A stretch of 64,000 nucleotides of DNA from Actinoplanes sp. NBRC 103695 (GCF_030269485.1 NZ_BSTL01000032.1:1-64000), one strand, 5' to 3'; positions 6,961 through 18,502 are shown, numbered from the stretch's first letter. A program made the numbers and translations. Notes: generated by a model not told the origin, from the sequence alone.

Positions 6961-9479
6961 CCGCGGCCCCGGGAATCTCCCCGCCGGCCGGGAGTAAGCG
7001 GCGCTGGCTTCGCCTAGCCGACCGTCGGATCCGCACGAAGCTGACATTGCTCGTCGGCCTTCCTGTGGTGCTGGTTCTGCTGCTGGCCGGATATACCGCC
7101 TCGACGAGCTTGTCGGCCACCGCGCAGACGGGTACCGCCCGGCAGCTGGTCGACGTCGGCACTGCCGGCGCCGGGCTGACCGGACAGCTGCAGCAGGAAC
7201 GAGCCGCGGCCGCGTTGGTACTCACCCAGTACAGCCCGGCGAAGGCCGCCGACGCCTACCGGCTACAGAACACCGCAACCGACCATGCCCTCGCCGTGTA
7301 CTCGGCTGCCCAGGACGGCCTTGACTACGCCAATGGTCTCGCGGCGCCGTTGCGGCGGCTCAACGACCAGCTGGCGGCATTGCCGCTGCTGCGCCAAGAC
7401 GTCCGCAGCGGTAACGACGCCACCGAAAGCTCGGTCGTCTTCCGCTACAGCGCGCTGATCTCCGCCCTGCTCGGGTTTGGGCAGTCGCTGAGCCAGGCCG
7501 ACATCGACGCCGACACCGCCGACCAGCTACGCGCCGTCTCGACGCTGTCGCAGGGCATTGAGGCGCTGGGCACCTTGCAGGTCACTGTGGTCCCGGCGAT
7601 CGCCGCCGACACGTTGACCCCGGCCGCGCAGCAGCAGGTCATCGCGGCAGACGCGGCGTTCGCCAGTAGCCAGGAGAGCTTCCGGCAGCTGGCCCCGGCC
7701 TCCTGGCAAGCGCTGATCACCTCGCAGCCCGGCAGCAAGCAGATCCTGACCGGTGAACGGCTGCATTCCACGGTCGTACGGACCGATGCCAACACCGGCC
7801 TCGAGCTCGGCGTGAGCCCTACCGGCTGGGTCGCCGCGATGACCGCGCGCATGCGGCAGCTGCACCAGGTCGAAGGCCAGTTCCTCGCCGAGGACCTCGC
7901 AGCGGTCACCGTCCAGCGCGACCAGCAGCGCCGCAACACCGTCGTGCTCGGCCTCATCGTGCTGGTGAGCTTGCTCGGGGTCGGAGCGATCGGCTGGTGG
8001 GTGACCCGGTCGATGACCGCGCCGCTGGCCCGGCTGGCCGCAGAGGCCACCGAGGTCGCCCAGCGGGTGCTGCCGCGGATGGAAAGTCAGCTCAACAAAC
8101 GCGGAGTCACCCGTCAGGAACTGGACGAGGCGCTCGAAGCCGCATCGCGGCCGCTGCCGGTGCCCGGCAACGACGAGATCGGCCAGGTCATCGCCGCGTT
8201 CAACGACGCGCGCGGCTCAGCCGCCCGCGTCGCCGCAGGGCAGGCGGAGTTCCGCGAGATCGTCGCCGCCGCGTTCAAGACGCAGGCATACGAGCAGGGC
8301 AACCGCATCGACGCCATCACCTCGACACTGGATCGCCGCGAACGCGAGGACTTCGACAATCCCCAACGGCTCGACCACTGGTACGAGCTCGACCAGCTCG
8401 TCACCACACTGCTGCGCAGCGTCGGCACCATGCAGCTGTTCTCCGGCGGCCGCGTCGGACAGCCCCGCAGCGAGCCGCTACGTCTGCCGGACGTCGTGAC
8501 CGCGGCCGTCAGCCGGGTCGAGGAGTACCAGCGGGTCGAACAGCACCGCATTCCCCTCGAAGTCATGATCGACGGAGACCTGGTCGACGAACTGATCCAC
8601 CTGCTCGTCGAACTGCTGACCAACGCCATCCGCATGTCGCAAGGCCCCGTCGAGGTCACCGCGAAACCCACCCGCGAGCGGCTCTACATGGAGATCCGCG
8701 ACCACGGCCTCGGCCTGAACGAGCAGCAACAACGCGAGATGCAACAGCGCATCGACCACTTCATCCTCGACGAATTCACCGCCCGGCACTACGGCTTGGC
8801 CGCCGTCGGGTTGATCGCCACCCGACGCGGCATCAAGGTCGAGCTGGACTCGCTGGCCAAAGACGGCACCAGCGTCAACATCGCCGTGCCGGCAGGCTCG
8901 TTCTGGCATCAGCCGGTCCTGCTGCCGCCCATGGACGAGCGGGCCGCGCCGACACCAATGGTGGCCGCGCCCGCGGCGATGCCCGCCCGCCCGGTCACGC
9001 CAGCACCTCCCGCCATGCCGGCACCAGCGGCCGTCGACGCGCGGCCCCTGGACACGAGGGCGCTGACCGCGGTTGCCGGCCAGCCACCGGCCGCGGACGC
9101 GCTGGACGCCACCGTCGTGCTCCCGGCGCTGACGGGGGTCCGCGCCGGAATGCCGCACGGCCCGCAAGCCGGGCGGCCGTTGCCGATCTACGAAACCGTC
9201 GCCGCCAGCCATCCCTTGTTCGACCCGCACGCCGACGTCGAGCAGGTGGTGCAGTCGGTCACCGTCGACTGGGTCCGCGCCGAGCCCGAACAGCCGCACC
9301 CCCAACAGGAACTACTCACCGCCAGCGGCCTGCCGGTCCGGGTGCCGGGGCGCATGACCCCGGCCGAGCCCGTCCCGGTCGCACCCCCGGCGGTGCCCCG
9401 CCCAAGGGACGCCCGCGCGGGCCGGGCCCAGTGGTCCTCGTTCGGTAAGAGCGGCGCAGCGTTCGTCAGCTCCCGCTGA
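6957..9479 (+). CDS. NIT-domain sensor histidine kinase-like protein (CvnA-like)
   Basis: 840 aa membrane protein. TM1 is about residues 28-46, then an extracytoplasmic helical domain resembling nitrate/nitrite-sensing NIT domains (about 60-300). TM2 is about 329-350, followed by a HAMP-like linker and a GHKL ATPase domain with N-box ELLTNAIRM (about 550), DHGLGL and a glycine-rich GLAAVG box (about 580-620). In conservon kinases the phosphoacceptor lies in an LDHL motif; here the equivalent reads YELDQLVTTLL (about 475-485), so the histidine appears to be replaced by glutamine. The C-terminal 180 residues are Pro/Ala-rich. The next gene encodes a roadblock protein, as in conservons, but the usual DUF742 and GTPase genes are absent and ABC transporter genes follow instead. 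Confidence 0.8.
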   Translation: MTAAPGISPPAGSKRRWLRLADRRIRTKLTLLVGLPVVLVLLLAGYTASTSLSATAQTGTARQLVDVGTAGAGLTGQLQQERAAAALVLTQYSPAKAADAYRLQNTATDHALAVYSAAQDGLDYANGLAAPLRRLNDQLAALPLLRQDVRSGNDATESSVVFRYSALISALLGFGQSLSQADIDADTADQLRAVSTLSQGIEALGTLQVTVVPAIAADTLTPAAQQQVIAADAAFASSQESFRQLAPASWQALITSQPGSKQILTGERLHSTVVRTDANTGLELGVSPTGWVAAMTARMRQLHQVEGQFLAEDLAAVTVQRDQQRRNTVVLGLIVLVSLLGVGAIGWWVTRSMTAPLARLAAEATEVAQRVLPRMESQLNKRGVTRQELDEALEAASRPLPVPGNDEIGQVIAAFNDARGSAARVAAGQAEFREIVAAAFKTQAYEQGNRIDAITSTLDRREREDFDNPQRLDHWYELDQLVTTLLRSVGTMQLFSGGRVGQPRSEPLRLPDVVTAAVSRVEEYQRVEQHRIPLEVMIDGDLVDELIHLLVELLTNAIRMSQGPVEVTAKPTRERLYMEIRDHGLGLNEQQQREMQQRIDHFILDEFTARHYGLAAVGLIATRRGIKVELDSLAKDGTSVNIAVPAGSFWHQPVLLPPMDERAAPTPMVAAPAAMPARPVTPAPPAMPAPAAVDARPLDTRALTAVAGQPPAADALDATVVLPALTGVRAGMPHGPQAGRPLPIYETVAASHPLFDPHADVEQVVQSVTVDWVRAEPEQPHPQQELLTASGLPVRVPGRMTPAEPVPVAPPAVPRPRDARAGRAQWSSFGKSGAAFVSSR

Positions 9480-9515
9480 CCCCTCCTCCATGCCCCTTTC
9501 ACAGATTGGCTGCTC

Positions 9516-9926
9516 ATGACGGCTCCGACCGCACCTGCACTCGGGTTGCGACCCGATCTGTCCTTCCTGCTCACCCAATTCGAGGCCCGCAACCGCGGCG
9601 CCGTGCGCACGGTCGCGGTGTCGGCCGACGGGCTGCTGCTGTGCGCCAGCCCGTCGGTCGACAGCCAGCCGCAGGCCGAAACCCTGGCCGCGATCTGTTC
9701 CGGCATGACCTCGCTGGTCGTCGGCCTGGCCAAGCAGCTGCGCGCCGGCCCGGAAGCCGACATCGGCATCGTCATGGACATCGGCTCCACCATGATCGCC
9801 GGCCCGTTCGGCAACGCCTATCTGATGACCCTCGCCCCGCCGAACGCCGACATGGGCGCCATCAACGAGGCGCTGCTCAAGCTCGGCGAATCCGTTCACG
9901 TCCAGCTCAGCCCCACCACGCGCTGA
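9516..9926 (+). CDS. Roadblock/LC7-domain protein (CvnB-like)
   Basis: 136 aa, essentially one roadblock/LC7 domain. LSFLLTQFEARNRGAVRTVA, then VSADGLLLCASPS, and the central helix QAETLAAICSGMTSLVVGLA match this family. In streptomycete conservons CvnB sits between the kinase CvnA and the DUF742/GTPase proteins and is thought to link the membrane kinase to a GTPase switch. Here it follows a CvnA-like kinase by 36 bases and is followed by a solute-binding lipoprotein. Confidence 0.88.
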   Translation: MTAPTAPALGLRPDLSFLLTQFEARNRGAVRTVAVSADGLLLCASPSVDSQPQAETLAAICSGMTSLVVGLAKQLRAGPEADIGIVMDIGSTMIAGPFGNAYLMTLAPPNADMGAINEALLKLGESVHVQLSPTTR

Positions 9927-10048
9927 CGCCGATCGCCGATCACCGGATCCCTCCATCCGGTCCGGGAACCCGCCGCGACCTATTTCACCCGGGCGCTGTA
10001 CCCGGCCCGAGCGTCACCACCCTTCACGCACGCTACGCAAGGAGAACC

Positions 10049-11458
10049 GTGACCACCCGAAACCTGCGCCGACAGCCCACCGGCCGAGCTGTCCGCCTAG
10101 CAAGGACCATCGCCGCCACAACCGGCGTCCTGATGCTGACGGCCGCGGCCGGCTGCGCCGGCTCCAGCCTCGACACCACCGCCAACGACACGCCGTCCGG
10201 CGACACCATCACCGTCGGGCTGATCCTGCCCAAGACCGGCCCATACCAATCGCTCGGCGAGGACATGGCCGAAGCGTGGGACCTCTACCTGGAACTGCAT
10301 GGCGGTAAGCTCGGCGGCCACACCATCGTCACCAAAACCGCCGACGAGGGCACCGACGAGGCCACCGCCCGCAAGTCGGCCCTCAAGCTGCTCGACCAGG
10401 ACCACGCCACGGTACTGGTCGGCTCCGCGTCCGCGGTCCCGTCCGCCGTGATCGCCCCGCTCGCCGCCGCGCGGCACGTGCCGTTCATCGGCACCGGCGG
10501 CCGCCCGTCGGACAAGGTGATGCCCGACGTCAGCTACGTGTGGCACACCTCGTGGCAGTCCCGCGAGACCGGCGCCGCCATCGCCCCCTACCTGGCGAAG
10601 ACCATCAAAGGCAGCGTGTACGCGATCGGGCCGGCGTACACCGGCGGCTACGACCAGCTGGGCGGCTTCACCGACGCGTTCGTCAAGGCCGGCGGGAAAC
10701 TGGCCAACCCCGAAGGCGGCAACGCCCCCGGCGGCAACGCGTTCGCCGAAACGCCGTTCCCCGGCACCAAGGATTACAAGCCGTACCTGAACAAGGTCCG
10801 GGCCTCCGGCGCCAAGGCGGTCTACACGTTCTACGCGGGCGCGGACGCGATCCAGTTCGTCAAGGACTACCGCGACGCCGGCCTGTCCGACGTCCCGCTG
10901 TACGCGGCCGGGTTCCTTACCGAGGGCGACGCGCTGGAGTCCGAAGGCGCGAACGCGGACGGCATCTTCACCGTCCTGAACTACTCACCGACCATCTCGA
11001 ACCAGGCCAACGCCGAACTGGTCCAGGATTTCCAGAAGAAGTTCAACAAGACCCCCACCTTGTACAACGTGACCGCATGGGACGCCGCGCAGGTCCTTGA
11101 CCTGGCCATCGCCAAAGCCTCCGCCACGCCCGCCGGCAGCCCGTCGTCGGCGCCTGCCACCGGTCCTTCATCGGCGGGCGCGAGCCTGGCCGCGAGCAGC
11201 CCTGCCTCGGCAGGGCCCACCGCGAACGGCAGCGGCAGCGCCTCCGCGACCACCTCGGCAGGGTCGGTACCGCCGGTCACCGGGCAGGCCATCAACACCG
11301 CCATCGCCGGTCTCGGGCAGATCAACAGCCCGCGCGACACGTTCCGGCTCGACCCGGCCAGTCATGCCCCCATCCAGCCGTTCTACCTGCGCAAAGTCCA
11401 ATCCGACGGCCGCTCGCGCAGCAACGCCGTCATTGCCACCCTCATCCCCGCGAACTAG
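10049..11458 (+). CDS. ABC transporter substrate-binding lipoprotein (branched-chain amino-acid type)
   Basis: 469 aa from the GTG at 10049, with AAGGAG a few bases upstream. The signal peptide ends in a lipobox (LTAAAGC, about residues 30-36). The mature part is a periplasmic-binding protein of the Leu/Ile/Val family: ITVGLILPKTGPYQSLGEDM near the N-terminus, VGSASAVPSAVIAPLAAA, then a bilobal fold. An Ala/Ser/Pro/Thr-rich low-complexity insert (about 356-410) interrupts the C-terminal lobe, which is unusual. It should deliver a small molecule to the permeases at 12312-14209. The link to the kinase pair upstream suggests that binding and signalling are coupled. Confidence 0.88.
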   Translation: MTTRNLRRQPTGRAVRLARTIAATTGVLMLTAAAGCAGSSLDTTANDTPSGDTITVGLILPKTGPYQSLGEDMAEAWDLYLELHGGKLGGHTIVTKTADEGTDEATARKSALKLLDQDHATVLVGSASAVPSAVIAPLAAARHVPFIGTGGRPSDKVMPDVSYVWHTSWQSRETGAAIAPYLAKTIKGSVYAIGPAYTGGYDQLGGFTDAFVKAGGKLANPEGGNAPGGNAFAETPFPGTKDYKPYLNKVRASGAKAVYTFYAGADAIQFVKDYRDAGLSDVPLYAAGFLTEGDALESEGANADGIFTVLNYSPTISNQANAELVQDFQKKFNKTPTLYNVTAWDAAQVLDLAIAKASATPAGSPSSAPATGPSSAGASLAASSPASAGPTANGSGSASATTSAGSVPPVTGQAINTAIAGLGQINSPRDTFRLDPASHAPIQPFYLRKVQSDGRSRSNAVIATLIPAN

Positions 11459-11469
11459 AGGACCCTCCC

Positions 11470-12279
11470 ATGCCCACCGCATTGGCTTCCGACGACCGGT
11501 ACGGCTTCGACAACAGCACCAGCGACGCCCGTGACCAGGTCGGCCACCTCGCCGACTACCTCGACCCGCACACCTTCGCCGTCCTGGAAAGTCTCCGCCT
11601 GCCCGTCGCGGGCCGCTACGCCGACATCGGTGCCGGCGCCGGCACCATCGCGCAGTGGATGGCCGAGCATGGCGGCAGGAACGGCAGCACGCTGGTCATC
11701 GACCTACAACCGCAACACGTGCCCCCGCACCCGCGCATCGAGATCCTGAACCAGGACATCGCCACCGTGGCGCTGCAACCGGCCAGCTTCGACGCCATCC
11801 ACGCCCGGCTGCTGTTCATGCACCTGCTGCAACGCGAGCAGATCCTGACCAACCTCGTCGACGCCCTAAAGCCCGGCGGGAAGCTGATCATTTCCGACTG
11901 GGCCACCGACCACCTCGACGACATGTTCATCGACGGCCCCGACACCGTCCGGCAGGTGTTCGGCACGTTCCAGCACACGCTGATCAAGGTGCTGGACGGT
12001 CATGGCATGGACTCCACCTGGGCACGCCGCGTCCCGGCCGTCATGCGATCCGCCGGCCTGTCCATCCACAGCGGACAGACGTACAACCGGGTCCTGCGCG
12101 GCGGCGACCCGGGCATGCTCCTGCACGCCTCCAACAGCCGCCAAAAGGAAAAGGAGCTGCTGGAAGCCGGCATGACCCCACCGCAGCTCACGCTGCTGCG
12201 GCAGGCGATGACCAACCCGGACGTGCTGACGCGCAGCTGGCCGATGCACACCACCATCGGCGTCCGCCCCGCCGCCTAA
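11470..12279 (+). CDS. Class I SAM-dependent methyltransferase
   Basis: 269 aa. Motif I reads YADIGAGAGTIAQWM (about 42-56), the acidic strand end is VIDLQPQHV, and motif IV-V is FDAIHARLLFMHL followed by LKPGGKLIISDW. The fold is that of UbiE/Methyltransf_25-like enzymes. It lies between the substrate-binding protein and the permeases, an unexpected place for a methyltransferase. Its substrate may be the imported compound, but this is inference. Confidence 0.85.
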   Translation: MPTALASDDRYGFDNSTSDARDQVGHLADYLDPHTFAVLESLRLPVAGRYADIGAGAGTIAQWMAEHGGRNGSTLVIDLQPQHVPPHPRIEILNQDIATVALQPASFDAIHARLLFMHLLQREQILTNLVDALKPGGKLIISDWATDHLDDMFIDGPDTVRQVFGTFQHTLIKVLDGHGMDSTWARRVPAVMRSAGLSIHSGQTYNRVLRGGDPGMLLHASNSRQKEKELLEAGMTPPQLTLLRQAMTNPDVLTRSWPMHTTIGVRPAA

Positions 12280-12311
12280 CCCAGCCACCCCGTTTGAGGA
12301 AGGAACGCGTC

Positions 12312-13184
12312 GTGGGATCCACATCAGCGACCGTCGCGGTCACCGGGCTCGGCGGCCTCGCGTACGGGCTGCTGCTGTTCGTCGTGGCCGCCGGGCTCAA
12401 GCTGATCCTCGGCGTCATGAAGGTCATGAACCTCGCCCACGGCGCTTCCTACCTGGCCGGAACCTGGCTGGCCTACCTGTTCGCCGACGGCACGCTCACC
12501 GGCCTCGCCCTCGCTCTGGCCGCCGGCCTGGCCGCCGCCACCGTGGGCGGGGCCGGGCTGGCCGCCCTGCTACGCCCCCTCGCGGGGCACACCGAGCAGG
12601 CAGTCGTCACGCTGGGGCTGGGCGGCATCATCGCGTGGCTGTTCAGCCGAATCTCCGGCGGTAGCTCCCTGACCGTGCCCCGCCCGGGCCTGCTCGACGG
12701 ACACCTGAGCTTCGCCGGGCACGGATACCCGATCTACCACCTGGCCTTCATCGCCGTCGCCGCGTTGATCGCCGTCGCCATGCACCAAGTCCTGCACCGC
12801 AGCATGGCCGGGATCGCGCTGCGAGCCGCCATCGACGACCCGCCGATCGCCGCCACCCTCGGCCTGTCCGCCACCCGGATCCGCATCGCCGCCATCACCG
12901 TCGGTACCGCCCTCGCCGTCGGTGCCGGAGTCCTCGGGGCGCCGGTTCTCGGACCGGCTCCCGGCGTGGACGCGACCGTGCTGACGCTGTCGCTGATCGT
13001 GGTCATCCTCGGCGGCGCCGGCACCAACATCCGGGCGTTGCTGATCGCCGCCTTGGTCGTCGGCATGGTGAACTACGTCGGCGCGGTCGTCGCCCCGGGC
13101 CTCGCCTCGTTCAGCCTGTTCCTGGTCGTCATCGCCGTCCTGGTCGTGCGCCGGCAAGGTCTGCGGACGGCGGTCGCCGCATGA
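12312..13184 (+). CDS. ABC transporter permease, LivH-like
   Basis: 290 aa from a GTG at 12312 with GAGGAAGGA just upstream. The N-terminus GLAYGLLLFVVAAGLKLILG and the motif VMKVMNLAHGASYLAG are hallmarks of LivH-type permeases. About eight hydrophobic segments follow, and the cytoplasmic coupling loop reads GIALRAAIDDPPIAATLGL. It pairs with the LivM-like permease, whose ATG overlaps its TGA (13181-13184). Confidence 0.92.
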   Translation: MGSTSATVAVTGLGGLAYGLLLFVVAAGLKLILGVMKVMNLAHGASYLAGTWLAYLFADGTLTGLALALAAGLAAATVGGAGLAALLRPLAGHTEQAVVTLGLGGIIAWLFSRISGGSSLTVPRPGLLDGHLSFAGHGYPIYHLAFIAVAALIAVAMHQVLHRSMAGIALRAAIDDPPIAATLGLSATRIRIAAITVGTALAVGAGVLGAPVLGPAPGVDATVLTLSLIVVILGGAGTNIRALLIAALVVGMVNYVGAVVAPGLASFSLFLVVIAVLVVRRQGLRTAVAA

Positions 13185-14205
13185 CCACCACCACTGCCGC
13201 GACCGCCTCAGACGCGGCTCGCGAAGACCACACCCCGGCCTCCGCACCATCCGGCCGACGGCGGCTGGCGTGGCGGGTCGGCCGGTGGCCGGCCGCAACC
13301 GGCGTGGTCCTGGGGGCCGCCGCGCTGCCCGCGCTGGCCGGCCCGTACGTGGTCGGTCTCGCCAGCAGCGCCGTCGTGCTGGCCCTGCTGGCGATGAGCA
13401 CCCAGTTGCTCGCCGTCGCCGGACTCCCGTCGTTCGGGCAGACCGCGTTCCTCGGCGTCGGCGCCTACACCGCCGTCGTCCTGGCCGCTTCCGGGATCAC
13501 CGACGGCCCGGTACAGCTGGCCGCCTCGGCAGCAACCTCCGCGGTCGCGGCCGTAGTGACGGCACCGTTCGTGCTGCGCACCCGCGGCGTGAGCTTCCTG
13601 ATGGTCACCGTCATGATCCAAGGGCTCGGGTACGCGATCGCCGTGCACTGGACCGGCGTGACCGGCGGCAGCGACGGCCGGCACACCCCGCCGGTCACCC
13701 TCGGCAACGGCCATCCGCTGACCAGCACCCCCGGCGTCTACTGGTACGCCATCACCGTGCTCGCCGTGGCCGCAGCGGCCACCGCGGTCCTGCTGCGCTC
13801 GCGGCTGGCGTTGATCTGGCGCGGCCACGCCGGCCACGAACCCCGCATGACCGCACTCGGCTACCGGCCGACCGTGAACCTCGGCGCCGCCTACGTGGCG
13901 GCCGCCGTCCTCGCCGGTATCGGGGGAGCTTTGACCGTCGCCATCAACACGTTCGTGTCCCCGGCCGACCTGAGCTTCGATGTCGCCGCGGCCGCATTCG
14001 CCGCCGCGGCGCTCGGCGCCGCCCTGTTCGGTATCCCGACGATGACCGGAGCGATGGCGGCCACCGTGGCGATCGTGGTCGTGCGGGACTACTTCGGCAG
14101 CAACGGCACCGGACCGCTGTACTTCGCGCTGCTCTGCCTCACCGTCCCCTACCTGCGTCCGGCCGCCACCGGCCTTCGCACCTGGTACACCCGCCGGAGG
14201 CAAGC

Positions 14206-14209
<4 letters not shown>
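13181..14209 (+). CDS. ABC transporter permease, LivM-like
   Basis: 342 aa. It has multiple transmembrane segments, with SFGQTAFLGVGAYTAVVLA (about 84-103) typical of LivM and the coupling loop RMTALGYRPTVNLGAAYVAAAVLAG (about 215-240). An Arg/Pro-rich cytoplasmic tail precedes TM1. It is overlapped by 4 bases at both ends (permease upstream, fused ATPase downstream), so transporter subunits are made in fixed order. Confidence 0.92.
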
Positions 14210-15767
<1,558 letters not shown>

Positions 15768-15771
<4 letters not shown>

Positions 15772-16076
15772 ACCCTGTCAATCCGCGTCCCATGCGCCGC
15801 GAACTTGGGGCGCCGCTCAACGACACCTGCACCGACCGATGGCTCAACTCCACCGCCCGCCCCATGCCGGCGGCCGGCATTACTCGTCCCACCGTGGACG
15901 ACATGCGCCGCGAGTGGCAGCACCACGTCGACCAGCTACGCCGGCGGACCTGGACCGTCGCGGCGGTCGCCGCTGTCCTGATCGCGATCACCGTCGCTGC
16001 CGCCGTTGTCCACGGTCGTTCCGCCACCCGCTGCGCGCCGTCGACACCGGCCACACCGATGGCGGTGACGGCATGA
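15768..16076 (+). CDS. Small single-pass membrane protein, unknown function
   Basis: 102 aa, GTG start overlapping the ATPase stop. A charged N-terminal half (about residues 42-60, MRREWQHHVDQLRRRTW) leads into one hydrophobic helix (about 61-83). A short Ala/Thr/Pro-rich tail follows. I recognise no family. Tight overlaps on both sides argue that it is a genuine member of the operon and may be an accessory subunit of the transporter. Confidence 0.65.
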
Positions 16077-16858
16077 GCCTCCCACGCAGCGCCCGGCCGG
16101 CGGCCGCCAGCGCCACGTCCGGCAGCGTGAGCACCAGCCCAGCACGCAACGACCGCTGGCCCGCCAGCACCGCGACCGACCGGCCGCACACCTCAGCACC
16201 GACCGACCGGGCTCCCTCGCACGATCCGCACGCCGAGCAATGGGCCGGCTTCGTCACCGAGCTGCTCGCCCTCGGCTTCGACCCGGCAGACCTGGTCAGC
16301 GTCGCCGCCCAGGCAGCCGCAGACCGCGACTACCCGCACGACGTACGAGACCTGATCTCCCGCCGGGCGTGCCAACTCGCCCAGCACGCCTGCACCCCGA
16401 CCGCTGCGGCGGCACTGTTCGCGGTACGGACCCGCGCCATCGTGCTCGACGACGCCGGCCACCACCAGCAGGCCGCCGAACTCTGGGGCCAGCTCATCAC
16501 CCGGCACGAGAACGCGAACCAACCGGGGCCGGCCCAGCAGGCACGGCTGGCCCACGCCACCTGCCTGCACCGCCAAGGCCGGTGTTTCGAGGCCCTCGAC
16601 CAAGTCCTCCTCGCCTGGCAGACCGCCACCAAAACAGCTGACGAGGACGCGCCGACAGTGGCTACGGTCGTGCGGCTGTACCGGCTGATGCTCGACGCGT
16701 GCCACTCCCGCGCCGGGACCACCGTCACGCGTCCTGCTATCCCCGGCATGGCAGAGCAGCCGACCGATGGTGGTGGCACCGTGCCGATCGCCGGAGCCTT
16801 CGAGCACCGGCGAGTGTGCGCCTACCAGGCGCGCACGACAAGTAAGGGCCACCGATGA
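16073..16858 (+). CDS. TPR-like helical protein, unknown function
   Basis: 261 aa from the ATG at 16073 (ATGA overlap with the preceding gene). The first 55 residues are Ser/Pro/Ala-rich and probably disordered. The remainder is a set of helical hairpins (for example AALFAVRTRAIVLDDAGHHQ and ARLAHATCLHRQGRCFEALD) in the TPR style. It is followed, again with a 4-base overlap, by a second helical-repeat protein. The two may act together as adaptor or sensor proteins of this operon. Confidence 0.65.
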   Translation: MSLPRSARPAAASATSGSVSTSPARNDRWPASTATDRPHTSAPTDRAPSHDPHAEQWAGFVTELLALGFDPADLVSVAAQAAADRDYPHDVRDLISRRACQLAQHACTPTAAAALFAVRTRAIVLDDAGHHQQAAELWGQLITRHENANQPGPAQQARLAHATCLHRQGRCFEALDQVLLAWQTATKTADEDAPTVATVVRLYRLMLDACHSRAGTTVTRPAIPGMAEQPTDGGGTVPIAGAFEHRRVCAYQARTTSKGHR

Positions 16859-17637
16859 CCTCCGCTGAACGGCAGGCCCTGCCGATGACCCTGCCCTTCG
16901 CTCGCCTCCTGCTAGCCAACGGCGACCCCGAAGGAGCAGCCCTCCTGCTGAAGCATCACCTGAGCAGCCTCGATCCCGATGATGCCCCCTGCGATCTGCT
17001 ACTGCTGGAAGCCGCGGCCCTCTACAGCGACATCACCGGCGACCCGGGGTGGACACGCTACGCCGTCCGCGCCCGGCTGCACTTTCCTGCACCGCGGCAC
17101 TCGGCACCCTCGCCTCGGCCAGCCCAGCCGGACCCCGCCGGCCATCCGACGGAGCCTGGCCTGCACCGCCCATACGCCACCCTGGTCCCGTTGCCGGGTC
17201 TGCCGATGAGGCTGCTGCACGACGCGCAGTCCCTGTACTGGCAGGGCCACTGCGGCGAAGCCATCCGCACCGCCACCAAGGCGCTTAACCTGTGGCGCAA
17301 CCAGCAGCACGACGACGGCGGTACGACACTGCTGCTCTGGCTGGCCGCCATGCTCTGCGCGTGCCGGCGCGACAATGACGCCGAAGCCCAGCTGTTCGCC
17401 GACAGCCGGCTCCTGCCCCCACCAGGCAGCCCCGAACGGCACGAGTTCGCCGAGTACGGCATCCGCACATTCGCCAGGGTCTCCGCGACCCACGACCAGG
17501 CCTGCGCGCGCTGGCAGCATCCGGCGCTGCTCGCAGACCTCGGCGCGCTCACTCTCGCCGACGCAGCAGCCCAGCCCTGGCCCGAACGCCGCAACCGCTG
17601 GTGGCGGCTGCTCCTGAGCCTGCCCGACACGTCATGA
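16855..17637 (+). CDS. TPR-like helical protein, unknown function (second)
   Basis: 260 aa. It begins with helical pairs (FARLLLANGDPEGAALLLKH) and continues with MRLLHDAQSLYWQGHCGEAI and TLLLWLAAMLCACRRDNDAEA, consistent with TPR-like repeats separated by a Pro-rich insert around 80-100. It overlaps the previous gene by four bases. No catalytic motif is visible. Confidence 0.65.
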   Translation: MTSAERQALPMTLPFARLLLANGDPEGAALLLKHHLSSLDPDDAPCDLLLLEAAALYSDITGDPGWTRYAVRARLHFPAPRHSAPSPRPAQPDPAGHPTEPGLHRPYATLVPLPGLPMRLLHDAQSLYWQGHCGEAIRTATKALNLWRNQQHDDGGTTLLLWLAAMLCACRRDNDAEAQLFADSRLLPPPGSPERHEFAEYGIRTFARVSATHDQACARWQHPALLADLGALTLADAAAQPWPERRNRWWRLLLSLPDTS

Positions 17638-17689
17638 CCGGCATCGCCCCTCGGTTCCTTCCGCTCCGCCATCACCCACGAGGCAGCTC

Positions 17690-18502
17690 ATGACCCACGA
17701 CGTACCGCAGATCGACACCAGCGTGGCGCACCCGGCACGCCGCTACGACTACTGGCTCGGCGGCAAGGACAACTTCGCCGCCGACCGCGACTCCGCCGAC
17801 GCGATCCAAGCCGATTACCCCAGCATTCGCATCGCCGCGCTCGAGAATCGCGGCTTCCTGCGGCGAGCGGTCCGCAAACTGGCAGGAGAGGCGGGAATCC
17901 GGCAGTTCCTCGACATCGGCACCGGCCTGCCCACCGCCGACAACACCCACGACGTCGCCCAGCGCATCGCCCCGGACAGCCGCATCGTCTACGTCGACAA
18001 CGACCCCCTCGTGATGGCTCACGCCCGCGCCCTGCTCACCAGCCACCCCGAAGGACGCACCAACTACATCCAGGCCGACCTACGCGAACCGCAAACCATC
18101 CTCGACGACCCGAGACTGCGGGAGATCCTGAACCTCAAGCAGCCCGTCGCCCTGCTGCTCGTCGCGGTGCTGCACTTCGTCCGCGACGACGAGCAGGCGT
18201 ACACCGTCGTCCGGGACCTGCTCGGACAGCTGGCGCCGGGCAGCTACCTGGTCGCCTCCCACGCCACCGGCGACTTCCTCGACGCACCCACCCGCGACCA
18301 GCTGTCCCGGCACGACTTCGTCCTGCGCGACCGTGACCAGTTCGCCCAGTTCTTCACCGGCCTGGAGCTCATCGAGCCGGGCATCAGTCCGATCACCTTG
18401 TGGCGACCGGACAGCGACACCATCGTCGCGCCCGAGCAGGCATCGATCTACGGGGCGCTCGCCCGGGTTGCTGGCCCGGCGACCGGACGGCGCGCCGGAT
18501 GA
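17690..18502 (+). CDS. SAM-dependent methyltransferase, DUF574 family
   Basis: 270 aa member of the actinobacterial SAM methyltransferase family PF04672 (DUF574). The signature start VAHPARRYDYWLGGKDNFAA is followed by FLDIGTGLPT (motif I), VYVDNDPLVMAHARALL (acidic strand end) and YIQADLREP. Start at 17690 after CACGAGGCAG. Members are abundant in actinobacteria but their substrates are largely unknown. The stop overlaps the start of the 582-aa gene (18499-18502). Confidence 0.92.
   Translation: MTHDVPQIDTSVAHPARRYDYWLGGKDNFAADRDSADAIQADYPSIRIAALENRGFLRRAVRKLAGEAGIRQFLDIGTGLPTADNTHDVAQRIAPDSRIVYVDNDPLVMAHARALLTSHPEGRTNYIQADLREPQTILDDPRLREILNLKQPVALLLVAVLHFVRDDEQAYTVVRDLLGQLAPGSYLVASHATGDFLDAPTRDQLSRHDFVLRDRDQFAQFFTGLELIEPGISPITLWRPDSDTIVAPEQASIYGALARVAGPATGRRAG

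Noticed and set aside
8478..9305. Long minus-strand frame opposite the kinase gene
   Set aside because: It mirrors the high-GC kinase frame, is rich in Gly/Arg/Val and has no recognisable domain; typical antisense shadow.
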